Shown here piece by piece: positions 50,889 to 60,584 of a stretch of 64,000 bases of DNA. Both the position numbers and the translations under genes were made by a program. Origin of the DNA: Diacronema lutheri. Its lineage: Eukaryota > Haptophyta > Pavlovophyceae > Pavlovales > Pavlovaceae. The DNA is taken from assembly GCA_019448385.1 (NCBI GenBank), contig JAGTXO010000025.1, forward strand, positions 1 through 64,000, written 5' to 3'. The notes under the pieces are model-generated. The model searched no databases. It worked only from the letters and a program-made list of their open reading frames with translations, and had not been told where the DNA came from. Numbering within the stretch: position 1 is the stretch's first letter; the number at the start of each line of letters is the position of its first letter.

Positions 50889-51331
50889 GTAAGCGTCGAC
50901 AGCTCGGTGATCAGTTGCTCGATGAAGATGCCACGTGGGAATGCGCGGGTTTTACAGCAAGTTTTGCCCGGCGCATGCTGCTACCACCACGACGGTCGCG
51001 CGGGTGTGCCCGTACGTCACCTCGTCCTCGCCTCGGCCATGCTCGCGCTCGTCGCGTCCCCCATCAGTCACTTCATCGTCGTGCAGTGCGCAGACGGCCT
51101 CGGGGCACCTGACACAACCCCCCTGGACCTGCCCGCTCTCGCCGTCCGGCCGTCGCACTCAACAACGTCGCGCAGGCGTGCTGCACACGCGCAAACATTG
51201 CCGGCCTGAAGTTGCCGCCACCACATCGGGTCCGCCATGCAGTGTCAGTGCTTCGGCCCATGGCCAAGGTCGAGGTCGAACAGGCCGAGCAGCAGCTCCC
51301 CGGCGTGCAGGCGCTAGCGTGCGGCCCGTGG

Positions 51332-51399
<68 letters not shown>

Positions 51400-51457
51400 T
51401 ACGGCCTGCGCGGCTGAAGCTGGCGCCAGCTTTCAGCTTGGTTGCGCCTGTGGCGAG
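50889..51457. other. Intergenic region with a 65-nt G run
   Basis: About 570 bp between the CMC1-like stop and the VPS37 stop. No supported gene. An uninterrupted G run occupies 51333-51397, by far the longest homopolymer in the window. It lies 3' of both genes and reads as poly-C in the VPS37 transcript direction. The run could form stacked G-quadruplexes, and its exact length is a likely assembly uncertainty. Confidence 0.6.
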
Positions 51458-52000
51458 TCATGCGCGCGAGCGGCGGAGGGCCGAGCGCATGAGCTCGAGG
51501 TGATGGCTTTCTCTCACGGCGTCGAGGTACGCGTCCATCGTGCGCTCATCCTCGATCGACCGTTCTCTGCGCTGGATGTCGCCTCGGATGGCCGCGGCCT
51601 GCGCTTTGGCGTGCGCGGCAGCCGCCGCGACGCGTTGTTCGACCGCCTCGGCCGACGCCACGCCCCTCCAGAGGCGATGGTTCGCTTCGTGGAGCTCGTC
51701 CAGCTGGGCAACATCATGCGCGCTCTCCTCCTGCGCCTGCGCCGCCGCCTCGAGCACGGGCAGCAGCGCCTCTGCTCGTTCGACAGACGCACGGGCGAGC
51801 GCGGCGCACGAGTACGCCAGCTGCTCCTCATCTGCGCGTGCGCGCTGTACGGGCGCGAGGGCCTCAAAGAAAGCGTCAAAGTCGCGGTTGTTGCATTCGT
51901 GGTCGACCAGAGCCTCGAGTTGGGTGTGGTTGAGCTGGCGAAGGCGCTCGTCGAGGTCGACCGGATCGAGATCGTCCAACCTCCCACCGTCGCCCTCCAT
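51458..52000 (-). CDS. VPS37-like ESCRT-I subunit
   Basis: 180 aa, no intron. The Mod(r)/VPS37 core is visible: LRQLNHTQLEALVDHECNNR at the front, a long charged coiled coil in the middle, and ERTMDAYLDAVRESHHLELM at the end, where the family has its Tyr/His-rich closing helix. ESCRT-I sorts ubiquitinated cargo into multivesicular bodies. The start codon is only 9 bp from the divergent F-box/ankyrin start. Confidence 0.75.
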   Translation of the reverse strand: MEGDGGRLDDLDPVDLDERLRQLNHTQLEALVDHECNNRDFDAFFEALAPVQRARADEEQLAYSCAALARASVERAEALLPVLEAAAQAQEESAHDVAQLDELHEANHRLWRGVASAEAVEQRVAAAAAHAKAQAAAIRGDIQRRERSIEDERTMDAYLDAVRESHHLELMRSALRRSRA

Positions 52001-52009
52001 CGTGCGTCG
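52001..52009. promoter_or_regulatory. 9-bp gap between divergent start codons
   Basis: VPS37 (-) starts at 52000 and the F-box/ankyrin gene (+) at 52010. No promoter fits in 9 bp, so each transcript must start inside the other gene's coding region, or one start codon lies further in. For the plus gene the next in-frame Met is far downstream, at 52197. Confidence 0.6.
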
Positions 52010-53245
52010 ATGTTGCTCGCGACGCAGGACACGACTCGCCTTGTCGTCGACCTGGTCGACGAGGACGATGCGCTCGCGCTCGCCCTTACCTGCCGCACGC
52101 TGCGCGACGCTGTGCGCTCGCTTTTCTCCCAGCCGCATCCCCGCGCACCGCGGCTGCGCACGCGCACGCGCGCTTGCGCGTGCAGCGTGACGCGCATGGC
52201 GTGGGCGCGCGCTTGCGGCTGCCCGTGCGCGTGCCGCTGGGCGGCCCAGCTCGGCAAGCAGGAGGTGCTCGAGTGGGCGCGGGCTCAGGGCTGCCCGTGG
52301 CACGGCGCGGTCGTGGGTGCTTCGGCGGGCGGGCACGCCGAGCTCGTGCGCTGGTTGCACGAGGAGGGCTGCGCGAGCGAGCCGCGCGTGCTCGCCCTCG
52401 AGGCGGCGGCGGAGGGCGGGCACGTGGGCGTGCTCGCCGAGCTGATCAGACAGGAGGGCTACGCGTGGAGTCACCTCGTCTCGACGGCGGCCGCGCGAGG
52501 CGGGCACGTAACTACGCTCGCGTGGCTGCACAAGCGCGGCTGCCCGCACGGCCCCTGGCTCATGACGGCCGCCGCGGCGGGCGGCCACATGGACGCGCTG
52601 CGGTGGGCGCACGAGACGGGCTGCCGGATGGGCGTGAGCGACGGCAAGCCAACTGCGAATGCCGCGGCGGGCGGCGGCCACCTCGCCGTCCTTCGCTGGC
52701 TACGCGGGCACGGATGCGCGTGGGACGCCGAAACCTCGTCCCTGCTCGCGCGCGGAGGCCACCTCGACGCGCTGCGGTGGGCGAGGGCGGAGGGCTGTCC
52801 GTGGGACTCGCGCGCGTGCGCGGCGGCGGCCGCGGGGGGCCACCTGGACGTGCTTCGGTGGCTGAGGGCAAATGGCTGCCCGTGGGGCGCAGAGACGTGC
52901 TCTGCGGCCGCGCGCGGCGGGCACCTGCACGTGCTGCAGTGGGCTCGCGAGCACAACTGCGTGTGGGACGCCGCGGCGCTGGCCGAGGCGACGGAGCACG
53001 GGCACGCGCACGTAGCGGCGTGGGCGCACGCGGCAGGCGCGCCCGATCAATCGGTCGTGTACGAGGCGCCCGCGCTGTGGGGCGGGCTCTCGGCCGCTGT
53101 GCAACGGCTGATGCGCGCTGACGAATCGGACGAGGACGACGACGGGCGCGAAAGCGAGGGCGAGGCCAGCCACGCGCGCGCGGCGCAGCTCGCGCGGTTG
53201 ATCGGCCTCGCGTCCGCGTCCGCGTCGCGGTCGGGCGCACGCTGA
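52010..53245 (+). CDS. F-box-like / ankyrin repeat protein
   Basis: 411 aa. The N-terminal 45 residues look like an F-box (DDALALALTCRTLRDAVRS). About ten ankyrin-like repeats of a special form follow: GGHLDALRWARAEGCPWDSR, GGHLDVLRWLRANGCPWGAE and similar, period 25-27 residues, with the signature GGHLxxLRWLxxxGCPW. This repeat type is abundant in giant viruses and in some protists. The C-terminus is acidic (DESDEDDDGRESEGEAS). It may serve as a substrate adaptor for a ubiquitin ligase. Confidence 0.8.
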   Translation: MLLATQDTTRLVVDLVDEDDALALALTCRTLRDAVRSLFSQPHPRAPRLRTRTRACACSVTRMAWARACGCPCACRWAAQLGKQEVLEWARAQGCPWHGAVVGASAGGHAELVRWLHEEGCASEPRVLALEAAAEGGHVGVLAELIRQEGYAWSHLVSTAAARGGHVTTLAWLHKRGCPHGPWLMTAAAAGGHMDALRWAHETGCRMGVSDGKPTANAAAGGGHLAVLRWLRGHGCAWDAETSSLLARGGHLDALRWARAEGCPWDSRACAAAAAGGHLDVLRWLRANGCPWGAETCSAAARGGHLHVLQWAREHNCVWDAAALAEATEHGHAHVAAWAHAAGAPDQSVVYEAPALWGGLSAAVQRLMRADESDEDDDGRESEGEASHARAAQLARLIGLASASASRSGAR

Positions 53246-53294
53246 AACTTGAGGCAACGACGCAAAAATGCGCACAAATCGGAAATTCGATTTC

Positions 53295-54714
53295 TCACGT
53301 CTCTCCGTCTGCAGCGCGCGTGTCTTGACGCTTCTGCTCGAGATATGCGCGAAAGCTCTCCAGCTCGGCATCGGCGTCCGCACCCGTGTCATGATCCGCG
53401 TCGCCATCCACGTCAGTGCGCACGGGGCCGTCGCCGTCCGCCTCGTCCGCCTCGGCGAGTGCGTCGCGATCAACGGCGCGAGTGCCGTGCGGGGTGAGCG
53501 TCGGCCCGACCCTGCTCGCCCCCGCACCGCCCGCCGCCGCGACGGCCACTGGCCCAGACGCCGCGGGCGTCGCAGCGCCCGCGTGCGCGGCCGCCTCCTC
53601 CGCGCGGTCTTGCTCGAGCCGCTGCACGCTCTGCCGAGCGGCCTCTGCGGCTTCGGCGTCCTGCGCGGCATGGACGGCAGGCACAGCGAAGATGGACGCA
53701 CGTGGGCAATGCGTCGCCGGCGCGCGTGCAACGCGCGCGCGCCCGCGCCCGCGCCGCTGCCGCGTCGAGCGCACCCGCTTTGCGCGCCGCGCGGCCAGGT
53801 CGACCGCGTAGGACTCTTGGTACTCGTGCGCGCAGGTCTGCAGCGCGTCGAGCAGCTCGGGCACGCCGTCGCCCGTCAGCGCGGACACGTGCACCGCTCG
53901 GAGCTGCGAATAGAACTCGTCGAGCATGAGCGCCATCGAGCGCGAGAGGGAGCCAATATACGCCTTCTCGCCATCGAGCGCGGCCTGGAATGCTTCGCAG
54001 TCGGCCATCCATTCGGTGGCAAAGTCGGCGGGCAGCACGTCAGTCTTGTTGAAGACGAGAACAAGCGGGAGCCGGAACTTGTACAATATCGAGCACGCGT
54101 ACAGCATGTTGGACATGAAGGTGACGGGCCGCGCCGAGCGCGGCGTGTCGATGACGTACACGATCACGGTAGGGAGTGACGCGGCGAGCGCCTCGGTGAT
54201 CACGGCGCCCGAGGCGGACCAGGTGAAGATTTCGATCTGGCCGGGCGTGTCAATCAGCACGTGCGCGGGCGGCGTCTCCGATGCAACGCGCCGCTCGACG
54301 AGCGAGAGAACCTGGTCAAACTTTGTGGCAAACAGGTTGAGCGCGGTCAGGATGCCGCCGTTCGGTCCGAGCTGGTACTGCTTCATCACGCCCTTGTAGT
54401 CGACGGTCTCGCGCACGTCAATGTCCGGCTCATACGCGAGGTTGCGCACGGCCGGGTCCAAGTTGATCGAGTAGAACGCGCTCGACGCCGCCTCAAGGTC
54501 TGCATGCAGCCGCTGCGCGCCAGCGAGCGCGCCGCGCGCGGCGCTCGCGTCGGCGACATGCGCGCAGCGCGGCGCGGCGCCGGCGCCGCCGCGGCGTGGT
54601 ACGCGAGTGGCACGCGCGCACCTGCATGAGCGTCGTCTTGCCGCTGCCCGCCATGCCAATCATGATCGCCACCACCGGCTTTCTGGCCGCCGACTCGACG
54701 GACGTGCCCGCCAT
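53295..54714 (-). CDS. GPN1: GPN-loop GTPase 1
   Basis: Exons 54622-54714, 53775-54512 and 53295-53660, with introns of 109 and 114 bp (both GT-AG, phase 0), give 398 aa. The P-loop [12 protein letters not shown] ends exon 1. Then come INLDPAV, the GPN loop [39 protein letters not shown]-type [16 protein letters not shown] (guanine specificity) and [10 protein letters not shown]. The C-terminus is acidic, as in relatives. GPN1 brings RNA polymerase II to the nucleus. A short Ala-rich leader precedes the P-loop. Confidence 0.93.
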
Positions 54715-54794
54715 CGCCCTAAGCGCGACCCGGACATCCGGACTTAAAAGGCACGCAACCCACCCCGGGCTCCGTGGCTCCCCACACCTCAGCC
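54715..54794. promoter_or_regulatory. 80-bp divergent promoter interval
   Basis: Between the GPN1 (-) and RPL7 (+) starts. It contains GACTTAAAAGGCACGC near 54,741, a TTAAAA box that could serve as a TATA-like element about 50 bp upstream of the RPL7 start. Confidence 0.5.
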
Positions 54795-55820
54795 ATGGTC
54801 GCGCACACGCCTGTCCCCGAGTCGGTGGGTCGCGCCGCCGCGCTTGCCCGCGCGCTCAGCGCGCGGCGCTTGGCCGCGCATCACCTTGGGCAGTTGTTGG
54901 CCTCCCGTGGCCGACGCCACTCGCATCGCCAGCCGTGCTCGCGGCGTTTGAGGCGCGCGCCGGTCGGCACGCCCAGCGACGGCTTGGCGGCACGAGGGCC
55001 GCGCGAACGCGCTCAAGCGCGTTCGACGGGCGCGTTGCTGACGCTCTGGGTTGCGCACGCCCCTGCTGCTGCCCGTCGGCTCTCGTGCTCTCGCGCGCTC
55101 GTGCGCCCGCGCGCGCAGGTGCTCAAGAAGCGCAAGACGCAGGACCGGCTGGCCGCGGCGAAGGCGGCCGAGGCTGCGGAGGCCAAGAAGGCCAAGATCG
55201 CGAAGACGCGCACCATCTTCAAGCGCGCGGAGTCATACGTGAAGGAGTACCGCGCGCAGGAGCGCCAGCTCATCCGGATGCGGCGCGAGGCGAAGCGCGC
55301 GGGCAACTTCTTTGTCGAGCCTGAGGCCAAGCTGCTCTTTGTGATGCGCATCCGCGGCATCAACGCGATGCACCCCAAGATCAAGAAGATCCTGCAGCTC
55401 CTCCGCCTGCGCCAGCTGCACAATGGCGTCTTCATCAAGGCGAACAAGGCGACGATCAACATGCTGCGCAAGGTCGAGCCGTACATCGCCTACGGCTACC
55501 CTACGCTCAAGACGGTCAAAGAGCTCATCTACAAGCGCGGCTATGGCAAGGTCGGGCCGGGCAAGGACCGCATTGCGCTCACGGACAACGCGATTATCGA
55601 GGAGGGACTCGGCAAGCACGGCATCATCTGCACGGAGGACCTCATCCACGAGATCCACACGGTCGGGCCGGCCTTCAAGAAGGCGGCGAACTTCCTCTGG
55701 CCGTTCAAGCTCACGAGCCCTAACGGCGGCTTCTCAAAGATCACCTCGCACTTCATCGAGGGCGGCGACGCTGGCAACCGCGAGCTCGCGATCAACGACC
55801 TCATCCGGCGCATGTGCTAG
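54795..55820 (+). CDS. RPL7: 60S ribosomal protein L7 (uL30)
   Basis: Exon 1 (54795-54824) encodes [11 protein letters not shown] 294-bp GT-AG intron follows, then exon 2 (55119-55820), for 243 aa in all. The sequence is eukaryotic uL30 throughout: [63 protein letters not shown]-like [19 protein letters not shown], and the closing [19 protein letters not shown]. An intron very near the start codon is typical of ribosomal protein genes and often boosts expression. Confidence 0.96.
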   Translation: MVAHTPVPESVGRAAALARALSARRLAAHHLGQLLASRGRRHSHRQPCSRRLRRAPVGTPSDGLAARGPRERAQARSTGALLTLWVAHAPAAARRLSCSRALVRPRAQVLKKRKTQDRLAAAKAAEAAEAKKAKIAKTRTIFKRAESYVKEYRAQERQLIRMRREAKRAGNFFVEPEAKLLFVMRIRGINAMHPKIKKILQLLRLRQLHNGVFIKANKATINMLRKVEPYIAYGYPTLKTVKELIYKRGYGKVGPGKDRIALTDNAIIEEGLGKHGIICTEDLIHEIHTVGPAFKKAANFLWPFKLTSPNGGFSKITSHFIEGGDAGNRELAINDLIRRMC

Positions 55821-56835
55821 GGCGTCCGGCGGCGGGGTGGAGCGGGCGCGTACGGCGCTCATGTGCCAACAGGAGGGAGGGCGCACGGGCGCGGCCGGCG
55901 AGGGGGGCACCCGCGCGGGCGCGGCACCGTCACAGCGGACGCCAAAGGGCTGTGCAGAGGGGCGCCAGCGCCGCCTGTGCGCGCGATCCCAGGAGGGATT
56001 GTGCGCGCGGACGGGCGCCCGGGGGCTGGCAGCTTGAACTTGGCGGCGCGCTGTGTCGGTCATGCGCATCAGCGGAATGCGGGAGAGCCTCGTTGACCGG
56101 CCGACATGAGCTGTGGGAGCGTGCTGTCAACACGACTGAACGCTCGAACAAGCGGTGAATTGGCGGTTGACGTCACCGGATTTGATCGAATGTCAAATGC
56201 GGCTCCTCAGTCCTCAGTCCCCGGCACTGACGCGCCCACTGACACTGCGTTGGCAGACTTCCAGTCGTGCGCCGCGGAGAGCAGCACACGTGACGCCAGA
56301 GGTCGCGGCAGCGGCGGCGCGCGCGCGCGGCAGACCGCGCGCGCGCGGCGCTCGCTCGAGGCGCAGTCGGCGGCGCGGCGCGCTGAGGGCATCGCGCGGA
56401 GCTGGTGCGGCTGCGAGAGGCGCCGCGCGGACGAGAGGAGCACAAAGGCGCAGGCGCGTGCACAGGATGGCGGCTCCGCAGCGTCGCGATGGGAGCGAGG
56501 TGGAGGAGGCAGCGCGTCGCGAGGCGCACGAGAGCGAGGCGCGCGGCGAGGCGCCGCGCGGCGCGGCGCCGCGCGGCGCAGCGCCGGGCGGAGCGGCGCA
56601 CGCCCGCGCACGTCGGCCGCACCAGACACACCGCGCGAGGTGTCGCGCCGCTTGGCGCCTGCAGGCGCGCACTATCGTCGCGCGCCAAACCTGGACGGCG
56701 CACGCGCTGAGCGCGCGAGATGCGCTCGTCCCACCTCGCGCCGCCGCCGCCTCGCCCGTTGCGCGCACGCGCGCGCTCGCTCACTCAGCGCGCGCTCGCT
56801 CACTCAGCGCGCGCTCGCGCGCGCGCATCGGCCGC
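55821..56835. other. No gene called; convergent intergenic region
   Basis: About 1 kb between the RPL7 and hnRNP stops. The right half is low-complexity GC, with the palindromic GGCGCCGCGCGGCGCGGCGC near 56,550 and a short tandem repeat (CGCGCTCGCTCACTCAG, two copies) at about 56,772-56,810. No RNA gene or domain could be supported. Confidence 0.55.
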
Positions 56836-58214
56836 TCACGCCGTGCCCGGTGGAGCGTCCGCGTCGGCCTCGTGCGCGGCGGCCGTCTCGTTGCCCTCGC
56901 CGTTCGCGCCGGCCTCAGCGTGCGGCTGCTGCCAGTTGCCGCCCTCCGCGGCCGCGGCCGGAGCACTCGAGCCGCGCTCGCCGGCGGGCGCGGCCTCGAC
57001 CGCAGCTGCGGACGGCTGCACGGCGCTGGGCGGCTCGGCCGCGTGCGTCGCGCCGAGCTGCTCCTTCTTGGCATGCAGCTCGGCGACTTTACGCTGCAAC
57101 TCGGCCTGGCGGTGGCGGGTGGAAACGGAGGAGGAGCGGGTGAGCTTGCTCGTCAGCCATGCTGAACATGAGCAGGGCACATGCGGCGCGGCGCGACACA
57201 ATGGTGCGGCACGGGCTGATGCACAGCTGGGGGCCGAAGGCGAGGAGGGCGAGGAGGGGGTGGGGGGTGGGGGGTGGGGGGTGGGGGGGGGGGGGGGGGG
57301 GGGGCACAGCAGGGCATCGCGCACACCTGCTGCTCGGCAATCGCGGCGAGCGCCTGATCAACCTCGGCGATGGTCTGCGGCTCGGGGCCGCCCGGCTCAC
57401 CAACGCGCGGCCGCTTCTGGCCGGCGTGCGCTCCATCGTACCCGACGTACGCGTTGTAGGCGTTCCCCGCGTCGGTCGTCGTCGGCGGACCGGGCGGCGG
57501 ACCGGGCGGCGCACTGTACGCGGGCGCCGGTTGCGCGGCGTAGGCCGCGCTGGCGGCGCCATAGTCCACGGGCTGTTGATACTCGCCGCCGGCGTAACCG
57601 CCCACGCCGTACGCCGCGGCGAGCGGCGCGCCACCGGCACCCGCGCCCGTTTGGCGGAAGGAGGAGGCGGCCTCGACGCGCAGCCGGAAGCCCCACAGGT
57701 CGTACTGGTTCATGCCGAGCGCGGCGGTGGCGGACGCGGGCTCGACGTAGTCGACAAAGGCGTACTTGGCGTTGCCACCAAAGCGCACGTCCACAATGGC
57801 GCCAAAGTGCGAGAAGAGCTGCCGCACGACGTCGGGCGTCGCGCCGGGCGGCAGGTTGCCGATGTGCACCGTCTTATTCGTCGCTGCCACGGCGCCCATC
57901 ATCACGCCGGGCATTCCCATGCCCATCGCGGCAACGGGGATAGTGTCGCGAATGCGCTTGATGACGTTCGAAAGGAACGCGCTCTTGTTCCGGATGCCAC
58001 CCGTGTTGGCCTCGCGGAACTTGTTGACGACCTCGTATGCCTGCGGCTCGGAGAGCCCGCGCAGCGACGACTGCACGTTGAAATCGAGCTCGCCGGCCAT
58101 GAGCACGCCCGTCGCGTACATCTCGTCAAGCACCGCCTGCACCGATGGCAGCTGCGGCACCTGCTGCGGCTGCGCGCCGTACGCGCCCACGCCCGCTGCT
58201 GCGCCGCCCCACAT
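56836..58214 (-). CDS. hnRNP Q/R-like RNA-binding protein, single RRM
   Basis: Exons 57327-58214 and 56836-57105 join across a 221-bp GT-AG intron (phase 0), giving 385 aa. The N-terminus resembles the acidic NURR domain of hnRNP Q/R (SLRGLSEPQAYEVVNKFREA, IRNKSAFLSNVIKRIRD). One RRM follows: TVHIGNLPPGATPDVVRQLF (RNP2) and NAKYAFVDYVEPASATAAL (RNP1). Then come Tyr/Gly/Pro-rich repeats and a short coiled coil (AELQRKVAELHAKKEQ). Animal relatives have three RRMs, so this is a reduced form. The intron holds 22 C on the coding strand. Roles in mRNA processing or stability are likely. Confidence 0.8.
57106..57326 (-). other. Intron of the hnRNP-like gene, with C22 tract
   Basis: Donor GTGTGCGCG after a Gln codon and acceptor CACCGCCAG before Ala-Glu-Leu, phase 0. 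A coding-strand C22 (57283-57304), then CCCCCACCCCCC blocks, fill the first half. The acceptor lies about 175 nt after the run. Confidence 0.8.
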
Positions 58215-58319
58215 GTCTCTCGGCGTGGAGGTTCACGAGAGTCTCTCGACGAGCGACGGACCTCCGAGCTAGGGCACCGGACCGACCCGAGCGTGTCCGG
58301 CGTTTGAAAAAAAAGAGGC

Positions 58320-59470
58320 ATGGCGCTCGTCGGTGGCACGCCCGTCTACGACGACACCGAGGGCTCGGCGCTGGGCGCGCAGGAGCGCGCGCGGCACTCG
58401 TCGGCGCGGAGGCGCGCGCTGCTGTACCGAGGCTTTGCGTCGGCGTCGGGCGCGTACGGTCGGCCGCGCTCGCTCCTCCGGCCGCACGTCGGTGCCATCT
58501 TTGACGACGCGCACCTGGCGAGCGCGCGGCGCGCGACGACGTGCCTGCCGTACGCGCAATTCGTCGCGGCTGCCCCCGCCGAGCCGCGCGTCGACACGGC
58601 GCAGCGGCTCTCGCCGCTCGCGCTCGTCGCCGCGTCGTCCGCCGAGGGCGTGCGCTTTGGCGCTCACAAGGCGGCGCCTGTCGGCGGCGCGGGCAAGCGG
58701 TACCCCGAGCCGCCGTTCAAGGGGCTCCTCTCAGCGTTTAAGCCGACGTCGCTCACGATCACCGTCGTCAAGTGCTACGGCCTCTCGTTCGGCAACCTCA
58801 TGTTTGGCGCCGAGATGGAGGAGCAGACCATCACGGACGAGCAGATCAACGCGGCGCACAAGGCGTCGCTCGAGCTCGTGCTGCGCGAGCTCGCGACGAC
58901 GACGCTGCGCCGGCTGCTCGAGAAGGCTGCCATCCTCGCGCTCGACCCGCGCTGGAGCGCGAAGTTGCTCAAGGTGCGCCTCGCCGAGCCGCACGCGCCG
59001 CGCGGGCGGCGCGCCCGCCGCGCGGGCAGCGCACGCGCACGCCGCGCTTTGCACTTCGCCCACCGCGCGCGCGCCGCGCCACCGCGCGCACCGCGCGCAC
59101 TGTGCCGCAGGACCTGAGCGCCTCCGCGCGGCGCAAGGCCTTTCGCGATGGTCGGCTTTCGGCAGCCGGCCGCATCGCGCTCACGTCGCTGCGCGCTTCG
59201 CTGCTGACGCATATCTCGACGTGGACGTGCGAGGTGCTCATCGACATCGCGGCGATGCTCCGCGGCAAGATTAAGCCAAAGGCGTGCGCAAAGCTCATCG
59301 TGCACCGCGCGCTCAACCGCCTGATCTGCGCGCTCTCGGGCGCGGCGGGCGCATCGCTGCTCACGCTCTTCTTCCCGGGCATTGGCACGTTTGTGGGCGC
59401 GCTGCTCGCAGAGTCTGCCGCGCCCTACCTGACCGCAGCGCTCATTGGCGACGCGCAGCAGAGCCCGTGA
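58320..59470 (+). CDS. Unknown conserved-looking membrane-associated protein
   Basis: Exons 58320-58973 and 59111-59470 (137-bp GT-AG intron, phase 0) give 337 aa. I do not recognise the family. The middle is well ordered (FKGLLSAFKPTSLTITVVKC, HKASLELVLRELATTTLRRL). After the intron lies a helical region (LTSLRASLLTHISTWTCEVL, KACAKLIVHRALNRLI), then a Gly-rich hydrophobic segment (GASLLTLFFPGIGTFVGALL) that could insert into a membrane. No signal peptide. It shares a 105-bp interval with the hnRNP-like gene, where TGAAAAAAAAGAGG directly precedes the start. Confidence 0.65.
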
Positions 59471-59571
59471 CTCGACGAGCGCGCGTGGCCCAAGAAGATG
59501 GAGGGAGAGCGTGGCTTCAGACGTCGCCGGAGAGGATTGCCACCGGATCGCTCAATGCTCTGCGAGCGTGA

Positions 59572-60473
59572 TCATCGGCATTCGTGCTCTTCGTTGCCCT
59601 CCTCCCCCTCGCCCGCGTCGGGCCCGCCGTCCAGAAAGGCGAGGTCGCGCTCGAAGCGCGCCTTGTAGCAGAACCATATGAGGTATTTGAATGGCAGCGG
59701 GGGCCCGTCGCGCTTGCGCACGAGCACGCGCCGCGGCACGATCGCCTGCACCTCGCTCATGTCGAGCACCGAGCGCACGAACGCGACGTGCAGCGTCGAG
59801 ATGGGCAGCAGGAGGACAAACGGCTTGCCGCAGGCGGCAAGGGCGCGCATCACCTTCTCCTTGGTCTCGCGGTTGGAGTAGGGCGCTGCACCGGCGCAGA
59901 GCCGAGCGCGCCCGCGGCGCGCGTGAGGCAATGGGGCGGCGATGGCGCCGCGTGGCGTAGGCCAAAGGGCGCAGCGGTGGGCGCACGCGGCGGCGGCGCG
60001 CGCGCACGATTGTCAATCACGACGTCTACCGTATCGAGGAACGCCGCGTCGCACACTCGCTCGAAAAAGTCGGCGCCCTCCTCGTGCACGACGTGCGCAA
60101 AGCCGAGCGCGCGCAGGTGCGCGGCGCACGCGCCGTCGTAGTAAAAAGGCATCCATACGCGCGCGGCGCGGTATCGCTCGATGGCGGGCGCGAGGCTTGC
60201 CCACGTCTGCGCACACGTCTGCCACTCGTCGTTGGCCGGTGAGCCGTAGTTTGCCGACATCCGGCCAGAGACGGTGCGCATCGGCGGACCGCGCGCCTGC
60301 ACGCCGCCGGCCGGTGCGCGTCCGTGCGACGCCTCCGGCCGACGCTCGCCCGCTGGCGTGCGCGCGCTCACCACGGCCGCCCGACCCTCGGCGCGCGCAC
60401 GCGCCGGCCGCGCCTCGTCCAACTGCACCGGCGTGGGCCGTTCGCGTTTGCGTTTGCCGCCGAACCTCGCCAT
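59572..60473 (-). CDS. NPPY-motif methyltransferase-like protein
   Basis: Exons 60008-60473 and 59572-59885 (122-bp GT-AG intron, phase 1) give 259 aa. The intron lies inside the catalytic motif: splicing restores VVIDNPPYSN, the D/NPPY signature of amino-group methyltransferases acting on adenine, cytosine or glutamine. Other matches are ANDEWQTCAQTWASL, WMPFYYDGACAAHLRALGF and GKPFVLLLPISTLH. No separate SAM-binding FxGxG is evident, as in some phage Dam-like and related eukaryotic proteins. A basic N-terminus (ARFGGKRKRER) suggests the nucleus. Upstream Met codons at 60491 and 60515 are alternative starts. Confidence 0.7.
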
Positions 60474-60584
60474 CGTCCTTACCACTGTCATGGGAACCGG
60501 GAATGCCGAATGCACCAGTCGACTGTGAGTGCAACAGTCAAGCGCGACGAGCCGTCACTCACGCGCGCGCCCAAGCGCGCGACA

